Assembly (NCBI RefSeq): GCF_023078275.1
Contig: NC_062982.1
Location: 9,560,880-9,624,879, forward strand
Source of the DNA: Leguminivora glycinivorella
Taxonomy: Eukaryota > Arthropoda > Insecta > Lepidoptera > Tortricidae
Direction of reading: 5' to 3'
Length of the DNA: 64,000 nucleotides
How positions within the stretch are numbered: position 1 is the first letter of the stretch; each line of letters starts with the position of its first letter. The notes below the pieces were generated by a model, which did no database searches, was not told where the DNA came from, and saw nothing but the letters and a program-made list of their open reading frames with translations. A program made the position numbers and the translations under genes. This document shows positions 1-10,913 of this stretch, in pieces.

Positions 1-530
1 TTTAACGCGAGCGAAGCCGCGGGCGAAGGCTAGTTATTTTATAAGCTGAATCCAGATCCATTAGTTTTGTATTTAATAAGATGGGAGGCAAACTAGCAGA
101 CAGGTCGCCTGATGGTAAGCGATCACTCCTGCCTATGTACACCCAAAACACCAGAAGGATTGAAGGTGAGCTGCCAGCCTTAGAGCTTCACTGAAAAGCG
201 ACTGGCAAATATCAAATGACATTTTGCACATAAGTTCAGAAAAACAATTGAAAATGGTACATGATACTCGTAACTAAAAATGTGTAACATATTTTACACG
301 TCTAATACGTAACGCAATAAAATTATATTATTTTATCTTTTTTCCTACATCTGCAATTTCGCATGGATGTATTTATTGGCTGTGGTTACGGATAGACGCC
401 CCAGTAAAACGGAGGCATTCATTAGTGAACAACACTAAATTACCCTGCATTAGCTTATGTATGTTAAACAAAAATATTGGCCTACTGTTTAATGTTATAT
501 GCTGTACTGTACAATGGGAGTGACATTAAT

Positions 531-632
531 TGTGTCGCTTAACTTCAAACTCGGGTAAATCCATTCTGCTTTTTTTGTATAATCATCCTTAAAACCGAAT
601 CGATTTACGCGAGTTTAAAGTCAAACGACACA
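531..632. mobile_element. MITE, TGTGTCGCTTAACTTC family, copy 1
   Basis: Terminal inverted repeats of about 30 bp begin TGTGTCGCTTAACTTCAAAC on the left and end GTCAAACGACACA on the right. The same family occurs at 25092-25225, where both ends are better preserved. No coding capacity, so this is a non-autonomous element. Confidence 0.7.
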
Positions 633-769
633 ATTGTATGTTAATAGTTCGTCTAAAAAGTTAATGAAGCAAAAATAGACTATATTTATGTCGTTTTGTG
701 AGTTTAAATTATTTTATTTCGGTAACAGCAGCTTTGATTTAACGAAACCCCTATAAAAAGTAACCTTTT

Positions 770-872
770 CAACACGGATCCGTTTTATCCGAAATATCCG
801 GATATCCGGATCCGGCAAATCTTAAGATCCGAAATATCCGGATCCGAAAAATCGGCGGATCTTGCAAACCCT
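770..872. repeat. ATCCGG/GGATCC-rich repeat
   Basis: Short tandem and palindromic permutations of ATCCGGATATCC and GATCCGAAATATCC fill about 100 bp. No coding or structural role is evident. It may be the remnant of a dispersed repeat. Confidence 0.5.
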
Positions 873-1212
873 AACCGTATACTTACAGAAACTATAATAA
901 GTACTTATCTGTAATAATTAATATCTATTCAAACAATGTGTAAGAAAATAAGTGTGCTCAGCGCACTTGGCCATGACAATATCACTCGTTCACCAATTAA
1001 CATATCACTAGTAATACCTCTAATCAGGGTTAAATTGCCTTCCATTTATTATCTCCAAACCCTACGAGGCAGACATATGGAAACTGCATATGGCAAGTTG
1101 GACGATTTGTCCGTTAAAAATATTTTCTTTTGCTGTTTTTTATATTCAACAAAAATAAATGGTGCAAAATTAACTTAGGAGTCTTAAATTGCTATTTTTA
1201 TCCGGATGACAG

Positions 1213-4200
1213 ATATTGGAAGAGCTGCTAAACAAGCTCGAAGTGAGCCAAGTGGTATGGGTCGGAGACAAACTAGGAAATTATTATGAGGTAATATTCC
1301 CACTACCTACTGGAGATGAATGTGAGACCATGCTGCATTGCCTCACCCAGCTGGGGATTGGAGTTAAGTGGAAGTCCGTTGTAAGGTAAGACCAAAATCA
1401 TCTGTTACTGTTTAGTCTTAATCTGATTAAAGCGTCATGAGTATCGTCGTTTTATCGATGTAATCTATTCTGTGTGTCCATGAGCGTTGAGCAACCCCAG
1501 TGGGATTCTGTAGTATCCCTGTGTAGCTATGAGCACTATCGGTAGGGTCAAATATTATTAAACGTCAGCCTTCGAAAAATAAATAAGTACAGTCGAGCTT
1601 TCTTACATATACCTACTCGTACTATAATCGACTGCACGAGGCCATGCGTTTGGCGAGGAACAGATGCCTATGGAGGAATCTAGTCTTCAACAGAATGACA
1701 TGGTGTCACAATTCTCAGCATTGAGGGAACGACAGAAGAAGAAACTACCGACTGATCATTAGGTATTCAATGATCTTCTCAAACCGTTTTTTGTTTCTCA
1801 GCGTTTTACCATGCAGTGTTGTACACTCAGCCGTTGAGCATGAGGATTACGATGAGGATACGATAATGTGAGTTATATTACCTACTAAATATTACCAGGT
1901 TTTTCGTGATTGATGCGTTGCGTATCAGATTTTAGCTTTAGTTTAGCTAGGTTAGGTATTTAATTTTTTTTTGAAGTCGTTTTTAATTTGTAGACGAAAA
2001 TCAGAAGAAGCAAAGCGCTGGCGCAATTTTGTGGAGTCTATTCGGTCGAAACTCACTGTGAAGCAAGTGGTGGATGGCGTACGAGGAGGCGGCGAACTAT
2101 CGTTCGACTATCTCACTCTAATTATCACTGCGGAGTAAGTAATAGGTGCATAATAGCATAACGTTAGACGTGAGCCGTTTAAATATTAAAGCAAACAAAT
2201 GCCAGATGGTTCGTGTGGCAAAATACTGTAAATCTGTTATCTACTGGTTTGGCTGTACAAACTGAGATCGGAATCTGTCCAAATTTTACTTATAAGTTTT
2301 AGTACTACGTACTACATTTATGAATCTTACTTATGAGTTATGAGTCACATAACACTAGAGCCTCTTGGTTGAGCATCGGCGGTTAGTCACTATGGTTAAT
2401 AGGTACAGGCATTACATCGGGATGCCTGTTGCGTCTACGATGCTTTTAGCAACAGCAATATTTGGGTACCTACATATCTCTCACTAAGATACGCTGCAAT
2501 CAGTGATCAAACTAATTAGGTTCAAAAATTTTAAAAGAGACAATTAATTTGCCACAGCTCTCTCGCTGCCCTTGGACTGGTAGAAAACAATGCCTCCAAC
2601 ATAGTAGCAGCTATGCTGGTGTCACCGCTCATGGGTCCAGTGATGTCCATAACTTTCGGAACCATCATAGCGGACAGAACCCTCATCAGAAGCGGCTTCG
2701 AAAGTCTTGTTCTGGGGATGTTCTTTTCGCTAGTATTTGGCTTCATTTTTGGACTTATCTTGGGTACCACAGAAATGCCTTGGGGATTTGGTGATTGGCC
2801 TACTGAAGAGATGAAGTCAAGGTAAGCAATTAGTACGAAATGAAGTTTCTTGACTCGTCACAAAAAAACTTCTGTATGACAATTAATTTATAAACTACCG
2901 ACTGCATGACTACAATTTACGAAGACAAATTGTAAACATAAATCCAAAATCGTTGGCTATCACTAGTAAACAAACTACTTATTTGTGTGGATTTTTATTG
3001 ATTAGATTACTATTGTATTAATCCATGATATGATCAGGCAAAATAAAAAAAAAGAATACTTTCAATTTGTAGAGGTTAACAATGTTCATAACTATTCCAA
3101 ATTTCAAATCGATAGCATAAAGTAGTTCTCGAGATATTTAGTAATGTCACAGACGGACAGACAGATGGACAGAGTTGCACCATAAGGGTTCCTTTTGTAC
3201 CTTTACCTTTTTGGTACGGAACCTACACTGAGAGAAAATACAACCAGTTTTCATGTTCGTTCAACAAGTTTTTTGGTTAAAATAGCGCCTACGTGCTCTT
3301 TGGTTCAAACAACAAGCTACTTGTCATTTGAATCGGCAATATATTTGAATCAACAAGTCGATTTTATAAAAACAACCTGACACATATTGTTTTAAACATA
3401 CGTTTGGCTGATTCAATCGGATAAACCACAACAAGTCGAACTTGTTAAATTCACAATGCAAATTTCTCTCAGTGTAAAAACAGCCATCACAAAATCGATG
3501 CATGGTCTCCACCCAGCCAAAACTCTCCATTAACAAAAGCTAAAGGTATCCACATAGGACATGCTCCTCAACAATTTATGACTTATTTCAGAGGAAACGT
3601 GCGTGCCCTTTGGATGGGCGTTCTCTGGGCCCTGACGTCAGGCACGGGTGTGGCCTTAGCTTTACTACAAGGGAGCGCTGGGCCTCTGATAGGTATCGCG
3701 ATTTCGGCTTCACTGCTACCACCAGTCGTGAATTGTGTGAGTCGTTTGCATTTTTACGAGATCGATTTTTTTTTTGGGCCTGTGTAGACAAGTAGTTACT
3801 TAACCCAAGTAACATCTTGTCTACACAATCTTGTCTCTTGTCTTGTTAACGCAAGTAGTTGGGTAACTACTTGTCTCTACGCCCTATTATAGTGCGATAC
3901 AGGCAGTTGCGTATGGCGTGCAGAGTATTAGAGATTGATCAGCTTGATCATTTATTTTGTCCACGGACTTATATCGAAACTAGCTTTTACCCGCTGCTTC
4001 GCCCGCGTACTAAAAGTATTTTTATTCAAACGTATACAAAAATTAAGATTTTCATTTGGATCCGTAGGTTTCTCTGTAGGTACATTTGTCTGCGATTATT
4101 TCGATTACACATAATACTATTGTTTTTAAAGAAATGCTTGCAATGATTGTAGAAATGTTACCACATCGACCTCAGCGTAGGTAGCAGGTATGAGTAGGTA

Positions 4201-7200
4201 TGTATTCTATATACGCTGGGGAAACCTTTATAAACAACCCACATAGCCCGTATTTCGACACTAATGGTCGGTGGGTAAAAAGTACTTTCTTGCATTATCC
4301 CTTACAACAACGATCCCTTCCCACTGAGCCGCCTGCTTTTTGCACTGCGTTTTACACTGCCTGCATATCTCTCTAACGATACCCATATTATCCCTATCCC
4401 TGTCCCTGTCGCTGTCCCTGTCCCTGTCCCTATCCCTATCCTTATCCCTAACCTTATTCCTGTCCCGGCCCGTCCCGTCTCGTCCCGTAGCGACTACATT
4501 ATATAAGGAACCTACGTGCCAAATTTGGAATCTCTAGGACCAGCGGTTTCGGCTGTGCGTTGATATGTTAGTCAGCCAGTCAGTCAGTCAGTCAGTTTCT
4601 TCTTTTATATATTTAGATTTAGAATGTTCGGGAAAGTTCTTATATTTTCTAGAATGTTCTAGAACGTTCCAAAACGTGTAAAACTTAATGTTGTTCATAA
4701 GAATGTTCTGGAATGTTCTAAAAATTTCTGAAATGATCTAGAAAAGTCCAGAATGTGTGTAAATGTTTCAATCTATATGGAATGTTCTAGAAAGTTCTGA
4801 AAACTTATGGAATAATGTAGAAATTTCATAAATATGTAAAACTTAATTCAGTTTAACACATTTTGGAACGTTCTAGAACATTCTAGAAAATATTAGAATT
4901 TTCCAGAGCATTCTATATCAACTGTATTCAGTTTTGCACATTTTGGAACGTTCTAGATCATTCTAGAAAATATCAGAACTTTCCAGAATATTCTATATCA
5001 ATTACATTCAGTTTTGCACGTTTTGGAACGTTCTAGATCATTCTAGAAAATATTAGAACTTTCCAGAACATTCTATATCAACTACATTCAGTTTTAAACA
5101 TTTTGGAACGTTTTAGAACATTCTAGAAAATATTAGAACTTTCCAGAACATTATATATCAACTACATTCAGTTTAACACATTTTGGAACGTTCTAGAATA
5201 TTCTAGAAAATATTAGAATTTTCCAGAGCATTCTATATCAAATACATTCAGTTTTACACATTTTGGAACCTTTTAGATCATTCTAGAAAATATCAGAACT
5301 TTCCAGAACATTCTATATCAACTACATTCAGTTTTGCAGATTTTGGAACGTTCTAGATTATTCTAGAAAATATTAGAACTTTCCAGAAGTATCTAGAACT
5401 TTCTAGAACATTCCATATCGATTGAAACATTTACACACATTCTGGACTTTTCTAGATCATTTCAGAAATTTTTAGAACTTTCCAGAAGTACAGATATATA
5501 AGTACAGATGCACTTACCCACATTTTTTATATTGCGTGACACATTTAAAATTATATTGCGTGATACAGAAGTAGAGATGTACAATACAGAAGAAGGACAG
5601 ATATATATTTTTTTAACATTTTCGCCACCCACAGCCACCCACTTCCACCCACCGCGACCAAACTCCCTTACTTTCATCTAGAGACCAAAGGGTATTTACC
5701 ACCCCAACAGGGGGTTGATTGGAATTGATAGTGATAGAGAAAACCCCGGACATACGTACATTAGCGTTAGCATTTTATATATGTATATATATATAGATTA
5801 GTACCCGTAATTTTTGAATGTCACACGCATGAAAAATACCTCATTGAAAGGCCGTGCAGATAAAACATTAATTGTTGATTTTTAGGGATTATACTGGGCC
5901 TTGGCCTGCATCTGGCTATTGTATCCTGGAGTTAAAATACCGCATATAAAAGGTGAAGCCTACACTGGTAACTCATCATATGAACCCTTATACCACGATT
6001 ATCTGCCCATAGAATTTGCTGTTAACGGTGAGTATGTTTTAGTTCTTGAAGAAACTTTAAAATAAACGACAACTTGCGTACAAAAACTAATCTACGTTAA
6101 TTACGCGGCTTCCGTGTGCTCTGGGCCTTACCTAAGACAGGAAACAGGACTCAGGAGACAGGTTTCATATAAAATGCTTTTCAAGGTACAATACTGTCTG
6201 TTTGGGTCCCATAGATAACTAGGAACTCTAATAATTTCTCCATACACCGTCCGTCCACGGCATAATCTGACATGCTTCTGTCCGGTTTTTATACCATGTT
6301 GGTAGCAATTAGTTACCTGATGGAAAACGTCTGTAAGCCCAAAAGTGCCACAAACGCGTCTCTAACTAGCCATTAAGTAGTAAAATCTGTTCCAAAGTAA
6401 TGTCTGGTGAAACCAACTCGGGCGAAACGTCTTAATTAGATAATGGCGTAATCTCGTTAACAGTGGCGGAGCGTCGATACAACTCGATTCCCAACGGGTT
6501 TCCTAAAATTCTCTAGTATCTGTAGAAGTCCATAGAAAACAGATTCCAAAAACCCCTCCGGCTTTACCAACGAAAAGTTTCACGCCCCGCCACTGCTCGT
6601 TAATTAAATTTACTAAATCCCGCAGGCATCGTGAGCTGCTGTCTTACAATCGTCAACGTAATCTGCATATTTATAACGGCCATAATGTTCTTGAAGATTA
6701 AGGAGGTCGCCGCTCCGTACACTTCTACTCCAGATTTAAGGCGGTTTTGGGAGCAAGATATTAGAGTGGCGAGGGAGGCGAACAGGGCTAATTTACACGA
6801 AGCTGAACAGGATGAACGGGCTGAGTGAGTAACGATTTGTAGTAAAAATTAATCACTTTATTGTATAAAAAAAGAAAGCAAAAGCGCTTGCCATTATGTT
6901 ATGGGCCACTAAAGCGAATTATCCCCCTTCCTGTTAGCTTTTCAGCAGTTGAGGAATAATTGAAATTAGATTTGATTTCTGGTTCTTATTTAACCCTCTT
7001 ATTCATAAACGTGCACAAATTTTTTTCATGTCCATAAAAATCATTTTTCCCTTTCTATCATACCAATACGTCGGAAATTTTTCAGATATTGAGGACTTAT
7101 AAATCGTTAAATTACTACATGAGTTTCTAATTCACAGGAGATTTAAGGAAAAAAAAAACATCAAAGAAAAGCAACTGACAGCTGTAGTAATGTAAAATTT

Positions 7201-8532
7201 TATCCACTACGTTTTTTCTGTAATGCATATTAATAAGGGCAGCTTAACATTAATCCTATCTGGTTTTTTCATGTTTAAAATAATAAAATCATTCCAACAG
7301 ATTCCTGTTGGACGATCTTAACCAGGGAACTGATGAGGATATCAAAGACAAGTTAGAAGCCGCGGTACAAGAAGCTCTTGATGATGAAACTTACAGGAAG
7401 GTGAAGCGGATGAGCTACCAGAGCCACAACGCTGACGAGGTATCTAATACACTTAGGACCGGTTGCATCAAACCGTCTGTCACCGTTAAAGCGTTCGTTA
7501 AATTTTATTGTATGGGGAGTTCCATAGACATCCGCTGCGTGGCAATGATGTCTGTCAGATGTGATTGGTGCAACTGGTCCTTAGTTTTAAACGTAAAATG
7601 TGCCCGAGTAATTTGGACTATGGAAATGACCCACTTCATTTCATTTCAAAAAGGGACTCTTTATTAAAATTATCAATAAAAATCAGAATAACTTGACACA
7701 CGAAATCGCCCGAATACACTCTATTTACTACCTAAATATTCTGTAAAGCTTCAACGCATACGCGAGATATTCCACCATCAAAAACCTGAGATCCTACCGA
7801 CTGCGCCAGTTACCTACGTAGCTACGCTGTTTAGGCACTGGTCCCACCACTAGCTAGTAAAGCGATGAGCTATCGGCTATTTATGCGACAAAAGATAGTC
7901 GTTGCCGTGTAAACAAAAGAAAGAGATGTATTATAGCTGAGCGATGAACTATAAAATAGTCAATAGCTCAGCTATAATACATCTGTCACTTTTATTTACA
8001 CGGGAGCGACTATCTTTTGTCGCACAAATAGCCGATAGCTCATAGTTTGCTAGCTCGCCGTGGGACCAGTGCCTTAGGTCCAAAATGAGGATTATATTCC
8101 TTTTTTTTCACGTCAGTAGGAATTTACAATACTGGGATATATTATGTAATCTCATACATACCTTTACTCCAGGTATTCCGTACAATCGGCATGCAGTCCC
8201 GCACGCCAGTTTCCCTACGCTCCAGCCGCCGATCCAGCATAGCTTCACCCCGCGGCAGCGTCAAACACCCCACCAAGAAGGAAGACATCGCCGCGCTCGA
8301 CAAGCTCCTAACCTCCTTACTAGGAACCAGAGACAATAGAACAAGATCCTTCCGGTCCCATCGAGGAACGCCAAGGTCTAGCCGAATGCCGGTCATCTGT
8401 GAAAATAATAGACGATCGGAGTCGTGGCCGGAAAGGATATTTGAGAACTCTGTTGTGAGCAGCGTACTGAATAATTTGAAGAGCAGCCAAAGGAATTCGT
8501 CGGCTGAAGAACCGTTCTTGACTCCTAATTAA
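1213..8532 (+). CDS. DUF389-family multi-pass membrane protein (5' partial)
   Basis: Nine exons join in consistent phase: 1213-1385, 1802-1867, 1994-2134, 2558-2821, 3592-3736, 5886-6027, 6626-6824, 7301-7439 and 8173-8532. They give 542 codons before the TAA at 8530. Exon 4 holds the family core: an acidic helix (VENNASNIVAAMLVSPLMGP) followed by hydrophobic helices. Exon 5 continues with a glycine-rich membrane segment ending ISASLLPPVVNC; exons 6 and 7 add two more membrane spans. Exon 8 is acidic and exon 9 is a basic, serine/arginine-rich cytosolic-type tail. DUF389 proteins are best known from bacteria and archaea and have no firm function; here the gene is fully spliced. A start codon was not found: the frame runs open into the acceptor before 1213, so at least one 5' exon is missing. 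AATAAA at 8592 is a plausible polyadenylation signal. Intron 5 (3737-5885) carries the heat-shock-element satellite. Confidence 0.85.
3070..3226. repeat. Dispersed repeat with GACGGACAGACAGA and AAGGGTTCC...GGTACGGAACC
   Basis: The sequence runs from GAGGTTAACAATGTTC through a GACA-type tract to TTTTTGGTACGGAACC. A related end (AGGGTTCCGTGCCAAAAAGG) occurs inverted at 47190-47225. This is a common lepidopteran dispersed-repeat design. No ORF. Confidence 0.5.
3226..3474. mobile_element. MITE with CACTGAGAGAAA termini, TA-flanked
   Basis: The left end CACTGAGAGAAAAT and right end ATTTCTCTCAGTG are inverted and flanked by TA on both sides. That suggests a Tc1/mariner-type target duplication, which is an inference from the ends alone. 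The internal sequence has no transposase. It lies in intron 4 of the DUF389 gene. Confidence 0.65.
3776..3884. mobile_element. Short inverted-repeat MITE
   Basis: About 22-bp inverted ends (GGGCCTGTGTAGACAAGTAG / CTACTTGTCTCTACGCCC) enclose a second set of AAGTAGTT motifs. It begins 40 bp after the exon 5 donor of the DUF389 gene. Confidence 0.65.
3979..4618. mobile_element. Dispersed lepidopteran element with TCCCTG array and CAGT tail
   Basis: It starts CTAGCTTTTACCCGCTGCTT, the usual start of a very common lepidopteran interspersed repeat. It contains a degenerate hexanucleotide array (TCCCTG/TCCCTA, about 4380-4492) and ends with (CAGT)n and TTTTATATATTTAGAT. The Ser-Leu repeat reading frame across the array is an artefact of the hexamer. 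No ORF. The heat-shock-element satellite abuts its 3' end. Confidence 0.55.
4620..5490. repeat. 80-bp satellite built from heat-shock elements, with inverted ends
   Basis: Seven direct units begin TTTTGGAACGTTCTAGA at 4861, 4941, 5021, 5101, 5181, 5261 and 5341, exactly 80 bp apart. The consensus of each unit has a run of five contiguous nGAAn/nTTCn pentamers (GGAACGTTCTAGAACATTCT followed by AGAA) and, 9-10 bp later, a run of four (AGAACTTTCCAGAACATTCT). Positions 4709-4799 are the near-identical reverse complement of 5396-5483, and 4623-4695 is an inverted unit. The whole is therefore a fold-back composite. HSF trimers are known to need three or more such pentamers, so HSF binding is a prediction from sequence. 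It lies in intron 5 of the DUF389 gene. Confidence 0.88.
6461..6595. mobile_element. hAT-like MITE with 8-bp target duplication
   Basis: Inverted termini CAGTGGCGGAGCGT and ACGCCCCGCCACTG are flanked on both sides by the identical octamer CTCGTTAA (6453-6460 and 6596-6603). The CAGNG-type end and the 8-bp duplication are hallmarks of hAT elements. At 135 bp it is non-autonomous. It ends 30 bp before exon 7 of the DUF389 gene. Confidence 0.85.
7834..8073. mobile_element. Fold-back MITE, TTA-flanked
   Basis: Inverted arms of roughly 100 bp run from GGCACTGGTCCCACCA to TGGGACCAGTGCC. Inner parts also match, for example CGACAAAAGATAGTCG against CGACTATCTTTTGTCG. TTA flanks both ends. It lies in the last intron of the DUF389 gene. 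Confidence 0.8.
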
Positions 8533-8851
8533 CCTCGTAAGGGCCCAATGTACATAGTTGTTGCAGACGAATTTGAATGTTTCATTAACCAAATAAAGTA
8601 GAATTTCCCTTGTTACATTGCTTTTAAAACAAACGAAAATCTTACCAATTGACTTATAGAACAAGGTGCAAATTCAAAATGGGAAATCTAACTATGGTGG
8701 GCCTCACGAGGTTAAAATTCTTAATTTACGCACTAACATCAGCTTTTCACTCATTTACAATAGCTAAAGCTATATAAACGTGGCAGTAGCATGGTAGTCA
8801 TAATTGCATCGTAACAGATTTTCTACCTTATTGCGTATCACTTGCATGTAA

Positions 8852-9170
8852 AACAATAGTTATTTGTTATACAAGGGGGCTAAGTTGTATTAAAAAATAT
8901 ATATATTTGCACCCGAGTGTAACACAAAACTTTTCCCCTCACTATAGCGAGGAAACTACAACGCAAAAAATGCGTTTATCACTGCTTCCAGTACTTCCAC
9001 AGGTGGTAAATCATCTTTATTACTTGATTCACCTGCTTTTATCAATTTTAAAGCAGTTAATTTGACTTTATTCAAGGTCAAATTACTTTACCCACTAGTG
9101 GATAAAATGCGTTTTTACCCGCTGGTATTAAAGGACAAAACACGTGTTTCTGAGCTAGTTAGGGGAAAAG
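8852..9170. repeat. Modular dispersed repeat (TTGCACCCGAGTGTAAC family), copy 1
   Basis: It contains ATAGTTATTTGTTATACAAG, TTGCACCCGAGTGTAACAC and CTCACTATAGCGAGGAAAC, then a module through CCACTAGTGGATAAAATGCG. The second module occurs in the opposite orientation and order at 54525-54920. It lies between the convergent 3' ends of the DUF389 and MPV17L2 genes. The small open frame inside it is not a gene. Confidence 0.6.
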
Positions 9171-9360
9171 ATCATTTCTGGCACCGAGACAAGAAAACAC
9201 AAATGTTTGTGATGCACCAATTGCACCATTACTACGAATGCTTTCAATTATGCGTTACCTTTTTATAGGTACAGAATAAAAGTGGAATGTATATAACAAT
9301 ATGTATAATTGATATATAATACATACAAATAAATTCACTACAAACATTGCAAGTCACTTA

Positions 9361-9522
9361 AAACACTTTTATACCGAGAACTTTTAAAGGTGCCGTGAGT
9401 AATTATTTTTCTATGCTCTTCCGACGGATAGAGCGTATAAGGTATGTCGTTACTTCAGCGCTATAGACTCGAAATATCATAAATATCATGATACCTTTAA
9501 GAGTTCTTGGCATACAAAGTGT
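9361..9522. mobile_element. Short inverted-repeat MITE
   Basis: Inverted ends of about 30 bp: AACACTTTTATACCGAGAAC on the left and GTTCTTGGCATACAAAGTGT on the right, with TTAA at both borders. It sits downstream of the MPV17L2 paralogue stop codon and may form part of its 3' flank. Confidence 0.65.
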
Positions 9523-9695
9523 TAAATAATAAATAATAGATATGTATTTGTCATATTTATTTGTTGATTATCACAGCATCGCTTTCAGTACAGGTAACCA
9601 CGAATGACGCAAGTAGACTTAAAGAACGATACTTAAATTTACTAATTAAGTAATTACACGAGTATGTAAATTGTACTGGAAAATGATGGCAATCA

Positions 9696-10340
9696 TCAAG
9701 ACGAGTCTGGTTTTTTGCCATTACTGTCTAAAAATATTTTCTTTCCCTTACCATGTTTGACTTGTGAGGTGTATATGTCATATCCTAATGATATGGTATT
9801 GTCATATAGTACTCTGTACCTAGTAGGAAGAAAATAGAAGTTAATGATCTGTGCAGGGGGCCACACAACCCATTCTGCTTGATAAAGAGTAACAAATTTA
9901 CCTTTGACTTCTTCTTTAAAATTTTCTAACGGATGCTCCTCAAACAAAGCCAAACTTCCAAAGAAAGTCACAATCATTATAGGAGAGAATATAAACTGAT
10001 CAAGGAGCAGCTTCTTAACAACCATATCAAAAGTTTTTCCTATGATAAATTTGTCTAAAACTTTGTACCAATTGTGACACAAAATCCCCACGGCAACTCC
10101 AGAACATGCCATATGTAAAGTCCGTTTGGAATCATAGCATTGTAAATCTTTGCAGTATAGTTCATAACTCTGTTCTGCAATATCTCCTAATGCTGATAAA
10201 CTTAAGGAGATTGTAACATTTGTATATAATAAATATTTGTCACTGAATGCTACTTTCACTACGTTTCTGAATTTGGTGACAGGACTGTAGCCACGGAAGT
10301 TTGTCATCAGCCTTCGGAAGCCCATGGTCACTGACTGCAT
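9696..10340 (-). CDS. MPV17L2: MPV17-like protein 2, paralogue A
   Basis: A 214-residue Mpv17/PMP22-family protein read from ATG at 10340. I prefer this start because a clear acceptor (TTTTTTCAG) ends at 10351; a longer open frame from 10376 would read through intron. Hydrophobic segments follow in the family order: LLYTN..., a GDIAEQSYELY loop, the HNWYKVLDKFIIG segment, LLLDQFIFSPIMIV, and the C-terminal signature AEWVVWPPAQIINFYFLP followed by RYRVLYDN. Human MPV17L2 has the same order and similar length and acts at the mitochondrial inner membrane in mitoribosome assembly. Transfer of that role here is inference. The coding region has no intron. It lies 573 bp downstream of paralogue B on the same strand. 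The lysine-rich C-terminus is unlike B. The 5' UTR exon was not located. Confidence 0.9.
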   Translation of the reverse strand: MQSVTMGFRRLMTNFRGYSPVTKFRNVVKVAFSDKYLLYTNVTISLSLSALGDIAEQSYELYCKDLQCYDSKRTLHMACSGVAVGILCHNWYKVLDKFIIGKTFDMVVKKLLLDQFIFSPIMIVTFFGSLALFEEHPLENFKEEVKGKFVTLYQAEWVVWPPAQIINFYFLPTRYRVLYDNTISLGYDIYTSQVKHGKGKKIFLDSNGKKPDSS

Positions 10341-10913
10341 TATAGGTAATCTGAAAAAAGAAAAACAAACACTCATTATTATATCTTAGTTTTGAGCATA
10401 AACAAAAACTGATTAGAATATAATTAGAAAGTCTTTGTGGCAAACGTGTGCGTATTATTATCACCTGTATGTGTATTATGGTCATATTATTATAGTCACA
10501 TTTCATGCATGTTTTGAGTCAAATATTGCTCTTTATTATCTCAAAATAATAAGCCCAACCATATTATCCTGTTGGCGAGACTATAAATACAATAAATGCA
10601 GTATGTATAAAAGTTAAACAACATGACATGCCAATGATGGACGAATTGAAATAAGTGAAAATTAATCATGAGGAATTTCACTGAATGATAAAAATAAATA
10701 CTTTAAAGATATACTTAACAAATTCTTTTCCTGCAATTCTTAGAAATGACCATTTCAATATTCACTCCATCTTTGGTTTTGTGCCACTTTTCAAAAGTAT
10801 TTTCTAAGTAACCACACAACTACTTGAATAAGGATCGGACATAAAAATAATTCATTTATTATTATTAAACATTAACTTCATAATAAATATTTAACATCAG
10901 TTATATATAGGCA

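Larger units (their letters stand above)
1..1212. other. Repeat-rich DNA upstream of the first recognised DUF389 exon
   Basis: No exon is recognised here. Positions 1-36 look like the tail of a dispersed lepidopteran element (GCGAGCGAAGCCGCGGGC ending CTAGT). Positions 192-238 are an antisense fragment of the tRNA-derived SINE found complete at 36240. Positions 531-632 are a MITE, and 770-872 is a cluster of palindromic ATCCGG/GGATCC motifs. The missing 5' exon(s) of the DUF389 gene may lie here unrecognised or before the window. Confidence 0.5.

Noticed and set aside
936..1178. Possible first exon of the DUF389 gene
   Set aside because: The 80-codon frame has no donor in phase with the exon at 1213 and no similarity to the family N-terminus that I can see.
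4340..4537. Open frame with Ser-Leu repeats
   Set aside because: It is a translation of the TCCCTG/TCCCTA hexamer array inside a dispersed repeat.
4620..5490. CRISPR-like array
   Set aside because: The repeats are directly adjacent 80-bp satellite units without unique spacers, in an insect intron.
1213..8532. Bacterial contamination or recent transfer for the DUF389 gene
   Set aside because: Nine phased exons with standard splice sites and intronic lepidopteran repeats show a native animal gene.
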